From contig PIZR01000004.1 of the NCBI GenBank assembly GCA_002835675.1, forward strand, positions 211,381 to 275,380: a stretch of 64,000 nucleotides of DNA, in the 5' to 3' direction. Each line of letters begins with the position of its first letter. The first letter of the stretch is position 1. The position numbers and the translations under genes were made by a program. The stretch comes from Bacillus sp. BA3 (GTDB lineage: Bacteria > Bacillota > Bacilli > Bacillales > DSM-1321). Below are positions 26,789 through 36,186 of this stretch, one piece after another. The notes under the pieces are model-generated. The model worked only from the letters and a program-made list of their open reading frames with translations. It had not been told where the DNA came from and did no database searches.

Positions 26789-26845
26789 CTAACCGCTTTC
26801 TGGATCTCCCGGCTGCAATAAAATTTCCAGTGTCTTTTGTCTCAT
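26789..26845 (-). CDS. 18-residue ORF just upstream of bmrC
   Basis: An ATG preceded by TAGGAGG at 7-8 nt opens 18 codons (begins MRQKTLEILL, ends with TAG) and stops 35 nt before bmrC. It lies after both terminators, so it would be translated only when the bmrCD message is made. The strong ribosome-binding site suggests translation; function unknown. It could tune bmrC translation or be a fragment. Confidence 0.45.
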   Translation of the reverse strand: MRQKTLEILLQPGDPESG

Positions 26846-26905
26846 TTTAAAATTCCTCCTATCTTTTATATGGAAAGGATGCTAATGCACCTGTATTCCA
26901 AATGC

Positions 26906-26938
26906 CAAAAAGCCCCCGCCAATTAGCGGAAGCTTTTT
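26906..26938 (-). terminator. Leader terminator 2 of bmrCD
   Basis: Minus-strand AAGCTTCCGC pairs with GCGGGGGCTT (two G-U pairs) over TAATTG, followed by TTTTTGG. Confidence 0.8.
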
Positions 26939-26957
26939 TAAATGCGTAATAACACAT

Positions 26958-26999
26958 ATAAAAAGCGCAGGCCGCGAAAATTCCACAACCTGCGCTTTA
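26958..26999 (-). terminator. Leader terminator 1 of bmrCD
   Basis: Minus-strand perfect 10-bp stem AAAGCGCAGG/CCTGCGCTTT over a 17-nt loop, followed by TTATATG. It begins about 33 nt after the leader peptide stop. Confidence 0.85.
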
Positions 27000-27030
27000 A
27001 AATGATCAATGAACACGTCGGATCCTATGT

Positions 27031-27108
27031 CTAGAAAGACAAGGTCACAGGGCAGGCGGACGTATGATATTCGATTATGACATCACTGTGCTTAACTGAT
27101 TTAGTCAT
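27031..27108 (-). CDS. Leader peptide of the bmrCD attenuator (BmrB-like role)
   Basis: A 25-codon ORF (begins MTKSVKHSDVII, ends ACPVTLSF) with AAAAGGAGG 7 nt before ATG. It is followed by two intrinsic terminators and then bmrC. In B. subtilis the longer BmrB (54 residues) precedes bmrCD and controls it by ribosome-mediated transcription attenuation on ribosome-targeting antibiotics. I infer the same role. A small hairpin (27024-27044) spans the stop codon and may be part of the switch. The sequence is not clearly alike to BmrB. Confidence 0.65.
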   Translation of the reverse strand: MTKSVKHSDVIIEYHTSACPVTLSF

Positions 27109-27160
27109 GACGTTCGCCTCCTTTTTCATTAATTAATGGTAATTTTTAACTTATATTTAA

Positions 27161-27189
27161 AGATTACTACGTTTGCATATTTTTGTCAA
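27161..27189 (-). promoter_or_regulatory. Promoter of the bmrCD leader
   Basis: Minus-strand TTGACA (27184-27189), 17-bp spacer, TAATCT (27161-27166). Confidence 0.7.
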
Positions 27190-27264
27190 TTGCGACTTTT
27201 CTAGATTATTGATGGATAATCCTTTATTCTTATAAGAATGACGTAACCTAAGGAGGTTCAGCAT

Positions 27265-27432
27265 ATGCAATGGAGAAAATATATACTCCTGGCGGTTCCC
27301 TTTTTATTATCATCCATTTTCATCTTATTTGCCGTACCGGTCCAATATAGATTTTTATCCTTCATTCCTGTGTTTCTTTTCTGGATAGTCTATTATATTT
27401 TATTGTACCTGGAAAAGAAGAAGAAAAGATGA
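27265..27432 (+). CDS. Small two-helix membrane protein
   Basis: A 55-residue protein too short for most ORF filters. It has AAGGAGG at 7-8 nt before ATG, two hydrophobic segments (residues about 6-24 and 30-49) and a basic tail (EKKKKR), so the C-terminus is likely cytoplasmic. It resembles small DUF3311-like membrane proteins, but that is a weak match. Followed by a perfect terminator. Confidence 0.75.
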   Translation: MQWRKYILLAVPFLLSSIFILFAVPVQYRFLSFIPVFLFWIVYYILLYLEKKKKR

Positions 27433-27442
27433 CATCACCCTA

Positions 27443-27471
27443 GGGGGCGTTGCAAATGCAACGCCCCTTTC
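27443..27471 (+). terminator. Rho-independent terminator
   Basis: Perfect GGGGCGTTGC/GCAACGCCCC stem with AAAT loop and TTTCTT tail. Confidence 0.95.
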
Positions 27472-27517
27472 TTGACGGCTCTGCATATAATGATCGAAAA
27501 ACAACCGTGGTGATTGT

Positions 27518-28636
27518 ATGCTCTCCCAATATTTGCAAAAGCTGTTGGGTAAACACCCTGCCAAAACAAAACCCATCATCGATGATGAAAGATATGGCAC
27601 GCTAAAATCCCTTTTACAAAAAGAGCTCTTTCAGCCTTTTGATGAGTCAAAAGCTTTTTTCCCTGAGGAAACCGCTCTTATAAAAAGCATTCGAACAGAG
27701 ACTGCTGCCTTGAACCGGAACAATATCACAAGAACACAAGCATATCTTGCCTTTTACAATCGTAATCCAGAGGTCCATTGGGCCTTTTTAGCACATATGG
27801 TTTCGAGGAATGGAGGATACCATATGACTGACTTGAAAAGCTCAGCCATGACCCACCTCTTTGACCAAGCGGAACGGCAGAAATTCTTCCTGTTCCTTGA
27901 GCGCGCCAATTCAGCCATATTTGATGATGCCTTCCCCCAGCTTCTTTTATATGAACATTCTAAACAAAAAGAACTTCCGCTAAGAAGGTATTTACCGGTA
28001 TTCCGCATTTCAAGATTCATGGCCCCGATTTGGGAATCTTTCATTGAAGAGCCCCATTCACCCCTATTGACAACGGCCCTTATCATTAATGAGCAAAGAA
28101 TGCTTCAGGAAAGGATATTAAAACGCACCCGTCATGGTGAAATCCTCCGCAGGCTTGATTTTCAGCTGCAGGAATACTTAGGCTTCATGAAAGTGATCTT
28201 TCCTTATGCAAACAAGCAAAAAGGACTTCATTCCTTGACCGGCCTTACCGTTGAACGCTTTGCCGACCCGAAACAGCGTATTGAAACGGGGAAATCATTA
28301 TATGAGCTTCTTTTTCAGCATCCGGTGGTTTTTCGCGGTGTTGGCCAATTTACTAAAGAGAAGCCCCACACGGGTTCCAGAGAGGATTACTGGGCAAGCA
28401 TATATACCTCTGATGCATCCACTTTAAAAGATGATAAAGTCTACAGCCCCACTCTTCATGATGCATGGGAAGATCAACTATTCTTTCCTCCCCATTCCTT
28501 TGATTGGTTCACTAATGTAAGCTTCATAGAAGATTTACAAAGCTTACCAATCATTAAAAAGTCGGACCTGACCAACGAGGTGCTCGAAAATGTCAAGCAT
28601 CTCAAAACCCTTAACGGAATGAAAGCCATTTTCTAG
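27518..28636 (+). CDS. DUF2515 family protein (YppC-like)
   Basis: A 372-residue protein whose central part (TRTQAYLAFYNRNPEVHWAF, then LAHMVSRNGGYHMTDLK) is the signature of DUF2515, a Bacillus family including YppC with no known role. The RFADP, PVVFRGVGQF and PHTGSREDYW segments near residues 245-290 are also family typical. No signal peptide or membrane span. The start ATG has only a weak GGTGAT upstream. Possibly in one unit with the next gene. Confidence 0.8.
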   Translation: MLSQYLQKLLGKHPAKTKPIIDDERYGTLKSLLQKELFQPFDESKAFFPEETALIKSIRTETAALNRNNITRTQAYLAFYNRNPEVHWAFLAHMVSRNGGYHMTDLKSSAMTHLFDQAERQKFFLFLERANSAIFDDAFPQLLLYEHSKQKELPLRRYLPVFRISRFMAPIWESFIEEPHSPLLTTALIINEQRMLQERILKRTRHGEILRRLDFQLQEYLGFMKVIFPYANKQKGLHSLTGLTVERFADPKQRIETGKSLYELLFQHPVVFRGVGQFTKEKPHTGSREDYWASIYTSDASTLKDDKVYSPTLHDAWEDQLFFPPHSFDWFTNVSFIEDLQSLPIIKKSDLTNEVLENVKHLKTLNGMKAIF

Positions 28637-28711
28637 CATCAAGCCTCTTACTTTGAATATCCCTTCCCCCATTTGGCAAGAATGGTTAGCAAAAAAGAAT
28701 GGGTGAAGCAA

Positions 28712-29065
28712 ATGAGAGGCATTGTACTATTGAATCCAAATTACAAAATCGGGGATTTACATACTGATGAAAGCTTTGCAATCCAAAAGATCGTGACGGA
28801 CAAGTATATGGAAGAGAAGAATATTTCCCCGGTCATACTCAATCCATATCAAATCCACCCTTATTACACAATCCCGCATGAGCTTTTATTCAATTTACAA
28901 AGTAAAAAAGCGGGTCAAATCGATTCCCTTGTGCTTCACTCCCTAGAAACGATCGAACGCTTCAACTATATTTACCCTGAAAAATGGCTTGAGCTATGCG
29001 GATATTTCAAAGAGGTTATCAGTGTCACGACTCAAACTCCCGTTAGGAAATATGAAGTAAATTAA
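28712..29065 (+). CDS. Hypothetical protein
   Basis: A 117-residue soluble protein starting MRGIVLLNPNYKIGDL; not recognised. It contains a compact, Tyr/Pro-rich middle (NPYQIHPYYTIPHELLF). The ATG at 28712 is preferred: GGGTGAAG lies about 5 nt upstream, and the in-frame ATG at 28673 has no ribosome-binding site. It is 75 nt behind the DUF2515 gene and ends with a short terminator. Confidence 0.6.
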   Translation: MRGIVLLNPNYKIGDLHTDESFAIQKIVTDKYMEEKNISPVILNPYQIHPYYTIPHELLFNLQSKKAGQIDSLVLHSLETIERFNYIYPEKWLELCGYFKEVISVTTQTPVRKYEVN

Positions 29066-29103
29066 TGCTTATCATGGTACTTAAGTCATTGTGAATGGAT
29101 TCT

Positions 29104-29125
29104 AAGGTTTAAAGACCTTTTTTTC
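29104..29125 (+). terminator. Short terminator
   Basis: AAGGT/ACCTT stem followed by seven T. Closes the hypothetical gene. Confidence 0.6.
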
Positions 29126-29423
29126 ATTCATTTACAAAATGTCCTTCCTAGCGCTTTTGCCACAAGAGCGACTCATATATGCATCTCTCCCCATGATTGT
29201 CGCTTTGCCGCTTCTCCCTCTCTTTATCTATTAAAACCCCATTGACATTTATATTTATATCAATTTTCCCAATTATAAGACTACTAGGGATTATATAACT
29301 CCAGAACATTCTTTTGGAAATATAGATAAATTTACGGATAAAGCATAGAAAAATAAGTTAATTTTATATATCATTGGAGATAGGAATTTTCTTATTTTTT
29401 ACTTTTACTAGAAAGGAATGTTA
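29126..29423. other. Intergenic region before the PBP gene
   Basis: AT-rich, about 300 bp; it should hold the PBP promoter. No hairpin or operator stood out. Confidence 0.35.
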
Positions 29424-31541
29424 ATGATGGCCAAAGAAAAGAAGAAAAAAACCCCAATTCCTTTCCGACTGAACTTTATGTTCTTTTTAATATTCATTTT
29501 ATTTTCAAGCTTAATAATCCGGCTTGGCATCGTCCAAATCGTGTATGGGGATGATTACCTCCGCGAAGTCGACCGAACGGAAAACGATGTGGCCAATACC
29601 CCCGTTCCCCGTGGCAAGATGTATGACCGCAACTTGAATCCGGTCGTTGATAATGAGCCACGTAATGCCATCACCTATACGAAATACCCGAATACGAAAA
29701 CGGCCGATATGGTGAAGACGGCAGAGGTCCTTGCCACCTTGATAGAAAAGGATACCAAAAAGGTAACCCTGCCGGATAAAAAGGATTTTTGGATTTTAAA
29801 ACATCCAAAAGAGGCCGAAGCCTTGATTACCAAGGCCGAGAGGAAGAAAGTAGTCGAAAAGAAACTGGAGCAAAAAGATTTATACAAACTTCAAATGGAG
29901 CGGGTAACCGATGAGAATATCAAGGAATTCTCCAAAGATGAATTGGAAGTCATCGCCATCTTCCGGGAATTCAATAGCGGCTATGCCCTCGCACCGTCGA
30001 TCGTGAAGAATAAAGATGTCACCACTAAGGAATTCGCCAGGGTCAGCGAACATTTGGATGAAATGCCAGGCGTGGATGTAACGACGGATTGGGAAAGGAC
30101 CTATAAGTATGACAAGACCCTCCGCTCGGTTCTTGGCAATGTCTCTTCTTCCGAAGAAGGCATTCCCAGTGAAAATATCGACTATTACCTGGCACGCGAC
30201 TATACCAGGAATGACCGGGTCGGAAAAAGTTATATCGAAAAGCAATATGAAGATGTCCTGCGCGGTCAAAAGACGCGGATTGAAAATGTGCTGAGCAAAG
30301 GGGAAGTCATCAAAACGAATACCCTCACTGAAGGGCAAAGCGGAAAAGACTTGGTCCTTACAATTGATATGGAGCTGCAGCAGCAGGTTGAAAAAATCAT
30401 CGAGAGAGAATTGTCGAAATCGAAAGCTAAAGGAAATACCTACTTATTGGATCGTGCCTTTGTCGTTTTAATGGACCCGAATACAGGCGAGGTGCTTACA
30501 ATGGCCGGCAGGCAATACGGCCGCAACAGTAAGACCGGCTTGACCGAAATGAACGATTTCGCCCTTGGAAACATTACGACATCCTATACGATGGGGTCAT
30601 CTGTTAAAGGAGCCACTGTCTACACGGGCTTTCAGACAGGAGCCATCGCACCAGGGTCAGCTTTTTTTGACAGAAAACTCCTTTTAGCAGGGGCTAAGCC
30701 CAAAGGATCTTATAGTGATTTGGGTTATGTTACCGATGTCTCTGCGTTAAAGAAATCGTCGAATGTCTATATGTTCATGACGGCAATCAAAATTGCCGGC
30801 GGTCATTATATCCCTAACCGGCCGTTAGGAATCAACCGGGAAGCTTATTCAATCATGCGGAATCATTATGCCCAATTTGGATTGGGTGTCCGCACAGGCA
30901 TCGACCTGCCAAATGAATCCGTAGGGTTTAAAGGAGTCGATATGTCAACAGACGGATTGCTGCTGGATTTATCGATTGGACAGTATGATACATATACTCC
31001 TATGCAATTGGCACAGTATGTTTCGACGATTGCAAATGGCGGAAAAAGGCTTGAGCCCCATATGGTCAGGGAAATCAGGAATCCTTCCAATGAGCACCAG
31101 GAATTGGGCAGCGTTTTTAAAACAATGAGTCCTAAAGTATTAAACGATTTAGGCGGGAAAGACGTTTGGATGCAACGTGTCCAGGAAGGATTCAGACAGG
31201 TTGCCCAGGAACCAGGCGGGACGGCATATAAATATTTCGGCGGGAAGTCCTACCGTGCGGCAGCAAAAACGGGTACTGCCGAGGCCTTTTACGACGGACC
31301 GCGGAGAAATCAATATAGCGCGCCAGTCCCGACTATCAATTTGACGCTTGTAGGTTATGCACCTCACAATAATCCGGAAGTGGCATTCTCTGTCGTCGTG
31401 CCATGGGTGTATCAAGGCAAGCCCTCTGATGATATTAACAAACGGATCGGGCGGGACGTAATGGACGCCTACTTTAAATTGAAGGAAAAAAGAGCAAAAG
31501 GTGAATCTGATGCAGATAAAGCAGTAGAAAGCACTCAATGA
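29424..31541 (+). CDS. Class B penicillin-binding protein (PbpA/PbpH type, rod shape)
   Basis: A 705-residue monofunctional transpeptidase that cross-links peptidoglycan, of the PBP2 type used for side-wall elongation (B. subtilis PbpA 716, PbpH 704). One N-terminal membrane anchor (residues about 15-40), a dimerisation domain starting RGKMYDRN, then the catalytic domain: SxxK at Ser392 (GSSVKGAT), SSN (KKSSNVYM) and KTG (AAKTGTAEAF). The start is one of two adjacent ATGs (29424, 29427); AAAGGA lies 6 nt before the first, while ATG 29418 overlaps it. PbpA versus PbpH cannot be decided here. Confidence 0.9.
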   Translation: MMAKEKKKKTPIPFRLNFMFFLIFILFSSLIIRLGIVQIVYGDDYLREVDRTENDVANTPVPRGKMYDRNLNPVVDNEPRNAITYTKYPNTKTADMVKTAEVLATLIEKDTKKVTLPDKKDFWILKHPKEAEALITKAERKKVVEKKLEQKDLYKLQMERVTDENIKEFSKDELEVIAIFREFNSGYALAPSIVKNKDVTTKEFARVSEHLDEMPGVDVTTDWERTYKYDKTLRSVLGNVSSSEEGIPSENIDYYLARDYTRNDRVGKSYIEKQYEDVLRGQKTRIENVLSKGEVIKTNTLTEGQSGKDLVLTIDMELQQQVEKIIERELSKSKAKGNTYLLDRAFVVLMDPNTGEVLTMAGRQYGRNSKTGLTEMNDFALGNITTSYTMGSSVKGATVYTGFQTGAIAPGSAFFDRKLLLAGAKPKGSYSDLGYVTDVSALKKSSNVYMFMTAIKIAGGHYIPNRPLGINREAYSIMRNHYAQFGLGVRTGIDLPNESVGFKGVDMSTDGLLLDLSIGQYDTYTPMQLAQYVSTIANGGKRLEPHMVREIRNPSNEHQELGSVFKTMSPKVLNDLGGKDVWMQRVQEGFRQVAQEPGGTAYKYFGGKSYRAAAKTGTAEAFYDGPRRNQYSAPVPTINLTLVGYAPHNNPEVAFSVVVPWVYQGKPSDDINKRIGRDVMDAYFKLKEKRAKGESDADKAVESTQ

Positions 31542-31549
31542 TGATTACA

Positions 31550-31585
31550 AAAAAGGCCTGCTCGTAATCGAGCAGGCCTTTTTAT
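31550..31585. terminator. Bidirectional terminator
   Basis: AAAAAGGCCTGCTCG/CGAGCAGGCCTTTTT stem with TAAT loop between the convergent PBP and CBS genes. Confidence 0.95.
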
Positions 31586-31594
31586 GATGCCCGT

Positions 31595-32062
31595 TTATTC
31601 CAGCTTTTGAACGAATTCCTTATAAAGGGCCCTAAGTGCATCTCCCCTGCTGATGATGCCGACGACTTTATCATTTTTGTCCACGACGGGGATTTTCTTG
31701 AAATGATGCTTGGAAAGGACCTTTATCAATTCATCTAACGGATCTTCGGGAGATAGCTTTGTAATCCTTTTATTTTTAATGATTTGTGAGACTTTATCAT
31801 TCATTTTGGATGTAACCTTTTCATCCAACTCTTCACCGGGAAGAACCGTAATATAGGTGAAATACCCCATGATGGCTTCCTCTGCAGGTGTCAAGTAACG
31901 GAGGATATCCCCGTCCGTCACCATTCCCAATAGCTTATCATGTTCATCCACAACGGGGACCCCGCCCACTTTATTTTCGATTAAGATCCGCAGAATTTCC
32001 TTTAATGTAAAATCAGGACGGGCTACGTAGACTTCCCTTATCATGAAATCCTTAACTAACAT
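31595..32062 (-). CDS. Two-CBS-domain protein
   Basis: A 155-residue protein made of two CBS domains (about residues 1-60 and 85-150), recognisable by VGGVPVVDEHDKLLGMVT and FKKIPVVDKNDKVVGIIS. Such pairs bind adenosine nucleotides and act as sensors, usually for a partner protein. No partner domain is fused. Ribosome-binding site AGGGGTGG, 6 nt before ATG. Confidence 0.85.
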   Translation of the reverse strand: MLVKDFMIREVYVARPDFTLKEILRILIENKVGGVPVVDEHDKLLGMVTDGDILRYLTPAEEAIMGYFTYITVLPGEELDEKVTSKMNDKVSQIIKNKRITKLSPEDPLDELIKVLSKHHFKKIPVVDKNDKVVGIISRGDALRALYKEFVQKLE

Positions 32063-32129
32063 ATTACCACCCCTTTTTTAAGTTTGTACGTTCTGTATTC
32101 ATCTCTCTCTATTAATACCCTTACTTACT

Positions 32130-33638
<1,509 letters not shown>

Positions 33639-33811
33639 TTAAGAAAAAAGTTCATTCCCGCTTAAGTGTCATGCTGTTTTTCTTCCTACATTTTACTAGA
33701 TATACCCGTGAAAACAAAAAATATATAAATTACGGCGAAAAATTGAAAAATATTGGCAGGTTAAGAGTTTATCTTTTACAATGAAAATAAGATTGATAGG
33801 AGGAATGGAAT

Positions 33812-34603
33812 ATGAATAACCATGAAATAGATTTTAAATTATATGGAGATGACATGCAGTTTGTTGAAGTGGAATTGGATCCTCAGGAAACGGTGATTGC
33901 CGAAGCTGGAAGTTTGATGATGATGGAAGATCAAATCAAGATGGAAACCATCTTTGGCGATGGGTCATCGAATGGTGACAGCGGAATGATGGGTAAGCTA
34001 TTCGGTGCCGGGAAACGGCTCCTTACTGGTGAGAGTCTTTTCATGACGGCTTTTACGAATGAAGGACGAGATAAAAAACATGTTTCATTCGCCTCGCCTT
34101 ATCCAGGTAAAATCATTCCGATGGATTTAAGCGAGCTCGGCGGGAAAATCATTTGTCAAAAAGACGCATTCCTGGCGGCAGCGAAAGGCGTTTCAGTCGG
34201 AATTGAGTTTCAAAGAAAGATAGGGGCAGGCTTCTTTGGCGGTGAAGGCTTCATCATGCAAAAACTTGAAGGAGATGGAATGACCTTCGTTCATGCCGGC
34301 GGCACAATCCATAAAAAAGAATTGGCTGCAGGAGAAATCTTACGGGTCGATACAGGATGTTTAGTAGCGATGACTAGCGGGGTAGATTATAATATTGAAA
34401 CTGTAAAAGGCGTGAAAACAGCTTTATTCGGTGGCGAAGGTTTATTCTTTGCAACATTAAAAGGACCAGGAACCGTCTGGGTGCAATCTTTGCCATTCAG
34501 CCGGCTTGCAAGCCGTGTATTTGCTGCAGCTCCGCAAAATGGAGGATCCTCCGAAGAAGGCAGCGTAGCTAGAGGCTTATTCAATTTATTCAACGATAAA
34601 TAA
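33812..34603 (+). CDS. AIM24/TIGR00266 family protein
   Basis: A 263-residue protein of the AIM24 family, built from a repeated beta-rich fold. Typical stretches are [19 protein letters not shown]-like [11 protein letters not shown], and [28 protein letters not shown]. The bacterial role is unknown; no transmembrane span except Gly-rich hydrophobic patches. Ribosome-binding site GGAGG, 8 nt before ATG. An inverted repeat (CTGCCA/TGGCAG) follows without a strong T-run. Confidence 0.85.
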   Translation: MNNHEIDFKLYGDDMQFVEVELDPQETVIAEAGSLMMMEDQIKMETIFGDGSSNGDSGMMGKLFGAGKRLLTGESLFMTAFTNEGRDKKHVSFASPYPGKIIPMDLSELGGKIICQKDAFLAAAKGVSVGIEFQRKIGAGFFGGEGFIMQKLEGDGMTFVHAGGTIHKKELAAGEILRVDTGCLVAMTSGVDYNIETVKGVKTALFGGEGLFFATLKGPGTVWVQSLPFSRLASRVFAAAPQNGGSSEEGSVARGLFNLFNDK

Positions 34604-34667
34604 GAACCGGACCAATGGCTGCCATCCTGGCAGTCATTGATCTCTCTTGAAAAGGATGGGTAGCAAC

Positions 34668-34898
34668 ATGCAGCTTGTTAAGTGGTCCTACATGAGACGC
34701 TATAATATCAAGGCAATTTTTGATCAATTCCCGAATTCGCCTGTTATTTTCCGAAAAATAAGAGATTACTATTTTGTTTATACCATTCACTGGACAGCTG
34801 CCGATGGCCCTATCGGCATAAAGGAGCTTGAAGAAATGGAACAGCTGCTCAACCGTGAACTCGGGACTGAACTGCAATATCTTTATCGGAAAAAATGA
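34668..34898 (+). CDS. Hypothetical small protein
   Basis: A 76-residue protein (MQLVKWSYMRRYNIK...), basic at the N-terminus and acidic-helical at the C-terminus (KELEEMEQLLNRELG). Not recognised. ATG at 34668 is 11 nt after AAAAGG; earlier in-frame TTG/ATG codons sit on that site. It ends 2 nt before the convergent SDR stop. Confidence 0.55.
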   Translation: MQLVKWSYMRRYNIKAIFDQFPNSPVIFRKIRDYYFVYTIHWTAADGPIGIKELEEMEQLLNRELGTELQYLYRKK

Positions 34899-34900
34899 GA

Positions 34901-35650
34901 TTACTCCTCGTACATCATTTTTCTTGTCATGCCTCCATCGACGATAAGGTCCGCACCCGTAACGAAATCATTTTCCGATGCCGTCAAATAAAGACAGGCC
35001 CTTGCAATATCCTCAGGCTTTCCAACCCGATTGGAAAAATGCTGCTGGTGATCTTTATCCCTCAGCGATTCATAATCTCGCGTTTCAATCCAGCCCGGAG
35101 AAATCGAATTGACCGTAATTTTCTCTTTGCCTAAAGAAGCGGCAAGTGCATGTGTCAGTGCTTTGATCCCTCCTTTTGTCGCTGCATAGGATTCCGAATC
35201 AGGTTCAGACATCACCGCTCTGGTTGATGCCAAATTGATGATTGCACCTCCCTTTTCATTTTTCCGCATCGATTCTGCAGCAGCCCGGGAACAAAGGAAA
35301 ACACTGCGCAAATTCGTATTCATCATATCGTCCCATTCCTCAATCGTCAGGTCATAAAGCGATTTGAATAATGCCTTTCCTGCATTATTGATTAATATAT
35401 CAATGGTCTTATATGTTTTTAGAGTTACATCCATCAAATGATGGATGTCAGCTTCCTTGCGTACATCCGTTTTGACGAACATGGCTTCATGACCGTTACT
35501 TTTGAGCTCTTCCACATACGAAAGACCTTCCCGCTCGTCCAAATCTGCGAGAACGACTGAAGCGCCGCTTTCTGCATATCCCTTTGCCACTCCTCTCCCT
35601 ATCCCATTCGAAGCGCCTGTTACAATCACCGTTTTATTTTTGAAACCCAT
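34901..35650 (-). CDS. Short-chain dehydrogenase/reductase (classical SDR)
   Basis: A 249-residue NAD(P)-dependent oxidoreductase. GASNGIGRG binds the cofactor, NNAG, the catalytic Ser (INLAST), YAATKGG (Tyr, Lys) and SPGWIETR are the classical SDR motifs. Asp in LADLDER suggests NAD preference. Substrate unknown; relatives include glucose 1-dehydrogenase and 3-oxoacyl-ACP reductase. Weak ribosome-binding site GGATGG 5-6 nt before ATG. Confidence 0.88.
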   Translation of the reverse strand: MGFKNKTVIVTGASNGIGRGVAKGYAESGASVVLADLDEREGLSYVEELKSNGHEAMFVKTDVRKEADIHHLMDVTLKTYKTIDILINNAGKALFKSLYDLTIEEWDDMMNTNLRSVFLCSRAAAESMRKNEKGGAIINLASTRAVMSEPDSESYAATKGGIKALTHALAASLGKEKITVNSISPGWIETRDYESLRDKDHQQHFSNRVGKPEDIARACLYLTASENDFVTGADLIVDGGMTRKMMYEE

Positions 35651-35869
35651 TATTCCATCCTACTTTCACAGATTTGTCCCTATCATAATATCCAATTCGC
35701 TACACTTCAAACAATTTCCTATCATCAATAACCTGGAGGACCCTTATATTTTTCTAGCTGCCCTAAAGTGATGTATGATAGATAATAACAGCAAGAATGA
35801 ACCAGATTGAACGGCATCCGCTATTATCTTTCTTACGGTGTAAAAAACTTATATTGGAGGAATGTAAAA

Positions 35870-36172
35870 ATGGACTTATTAAAAAATGTGTTTTCTTTAG
35901 GATTAGGTGCTGCCGCTGCTACAAAAGAGCAAATTGAAAAAGCAGTGGACTCTCTTGTCAAAAAAGGCGATATCAGCAAAGAAGACTCCAAGGTCCTTTT
36001 GAAGCAATGGGTCGAAAAAGGGGAACAAGCCCAAAAGCAGCTGGATGATTCCGTCAAGGCCAAAGTCAACCAAGCGCTCAATGGCCTAAACTTGGCAACT
36101 AAAGAAGAAGTTCAGGAATTGGAGCGCCGTATCGTAATTTTGGAGAAGCAGAACCAAAACTTACAATCGTGA
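35870..36172 (+). CDS. Phasin-like coiled-coil protein
   Basis: A 100-residue helical protein (DLLKNVFSLGLGAAAATKEQ start, heptad-rich C-terminus ELERRIVILEKQNQ), matching short phasin/PhaF-like proteins. The ATG at 35870 has GGAGG 8 nt upstream. It lies 14 nt before the UbiB-like kinase gene, a pairing seen often in Bacilli, suggesting they act together at the membrane. Confidence 0.7.
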   Translation: MDLLKNVFSLGLGAAAATKEQIEKAVDSLVKKGDISKEDSKVLLKQWVEKGEQAQKQLDDSVKAKVNQALNGLNLATKEEVQELERRIVILEKQNQNLQS

Positions 36173-36186
36173 CAGGAGGTACTTGA

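Noticed and set aside
34612-34640. Terminator after the AIM24 gene
   Set aside because: The hairpin is good (CTGCCA/TGGCAG) but the following CTCTCTT is not a T-run; it may also lie in the leader of the next small gene.
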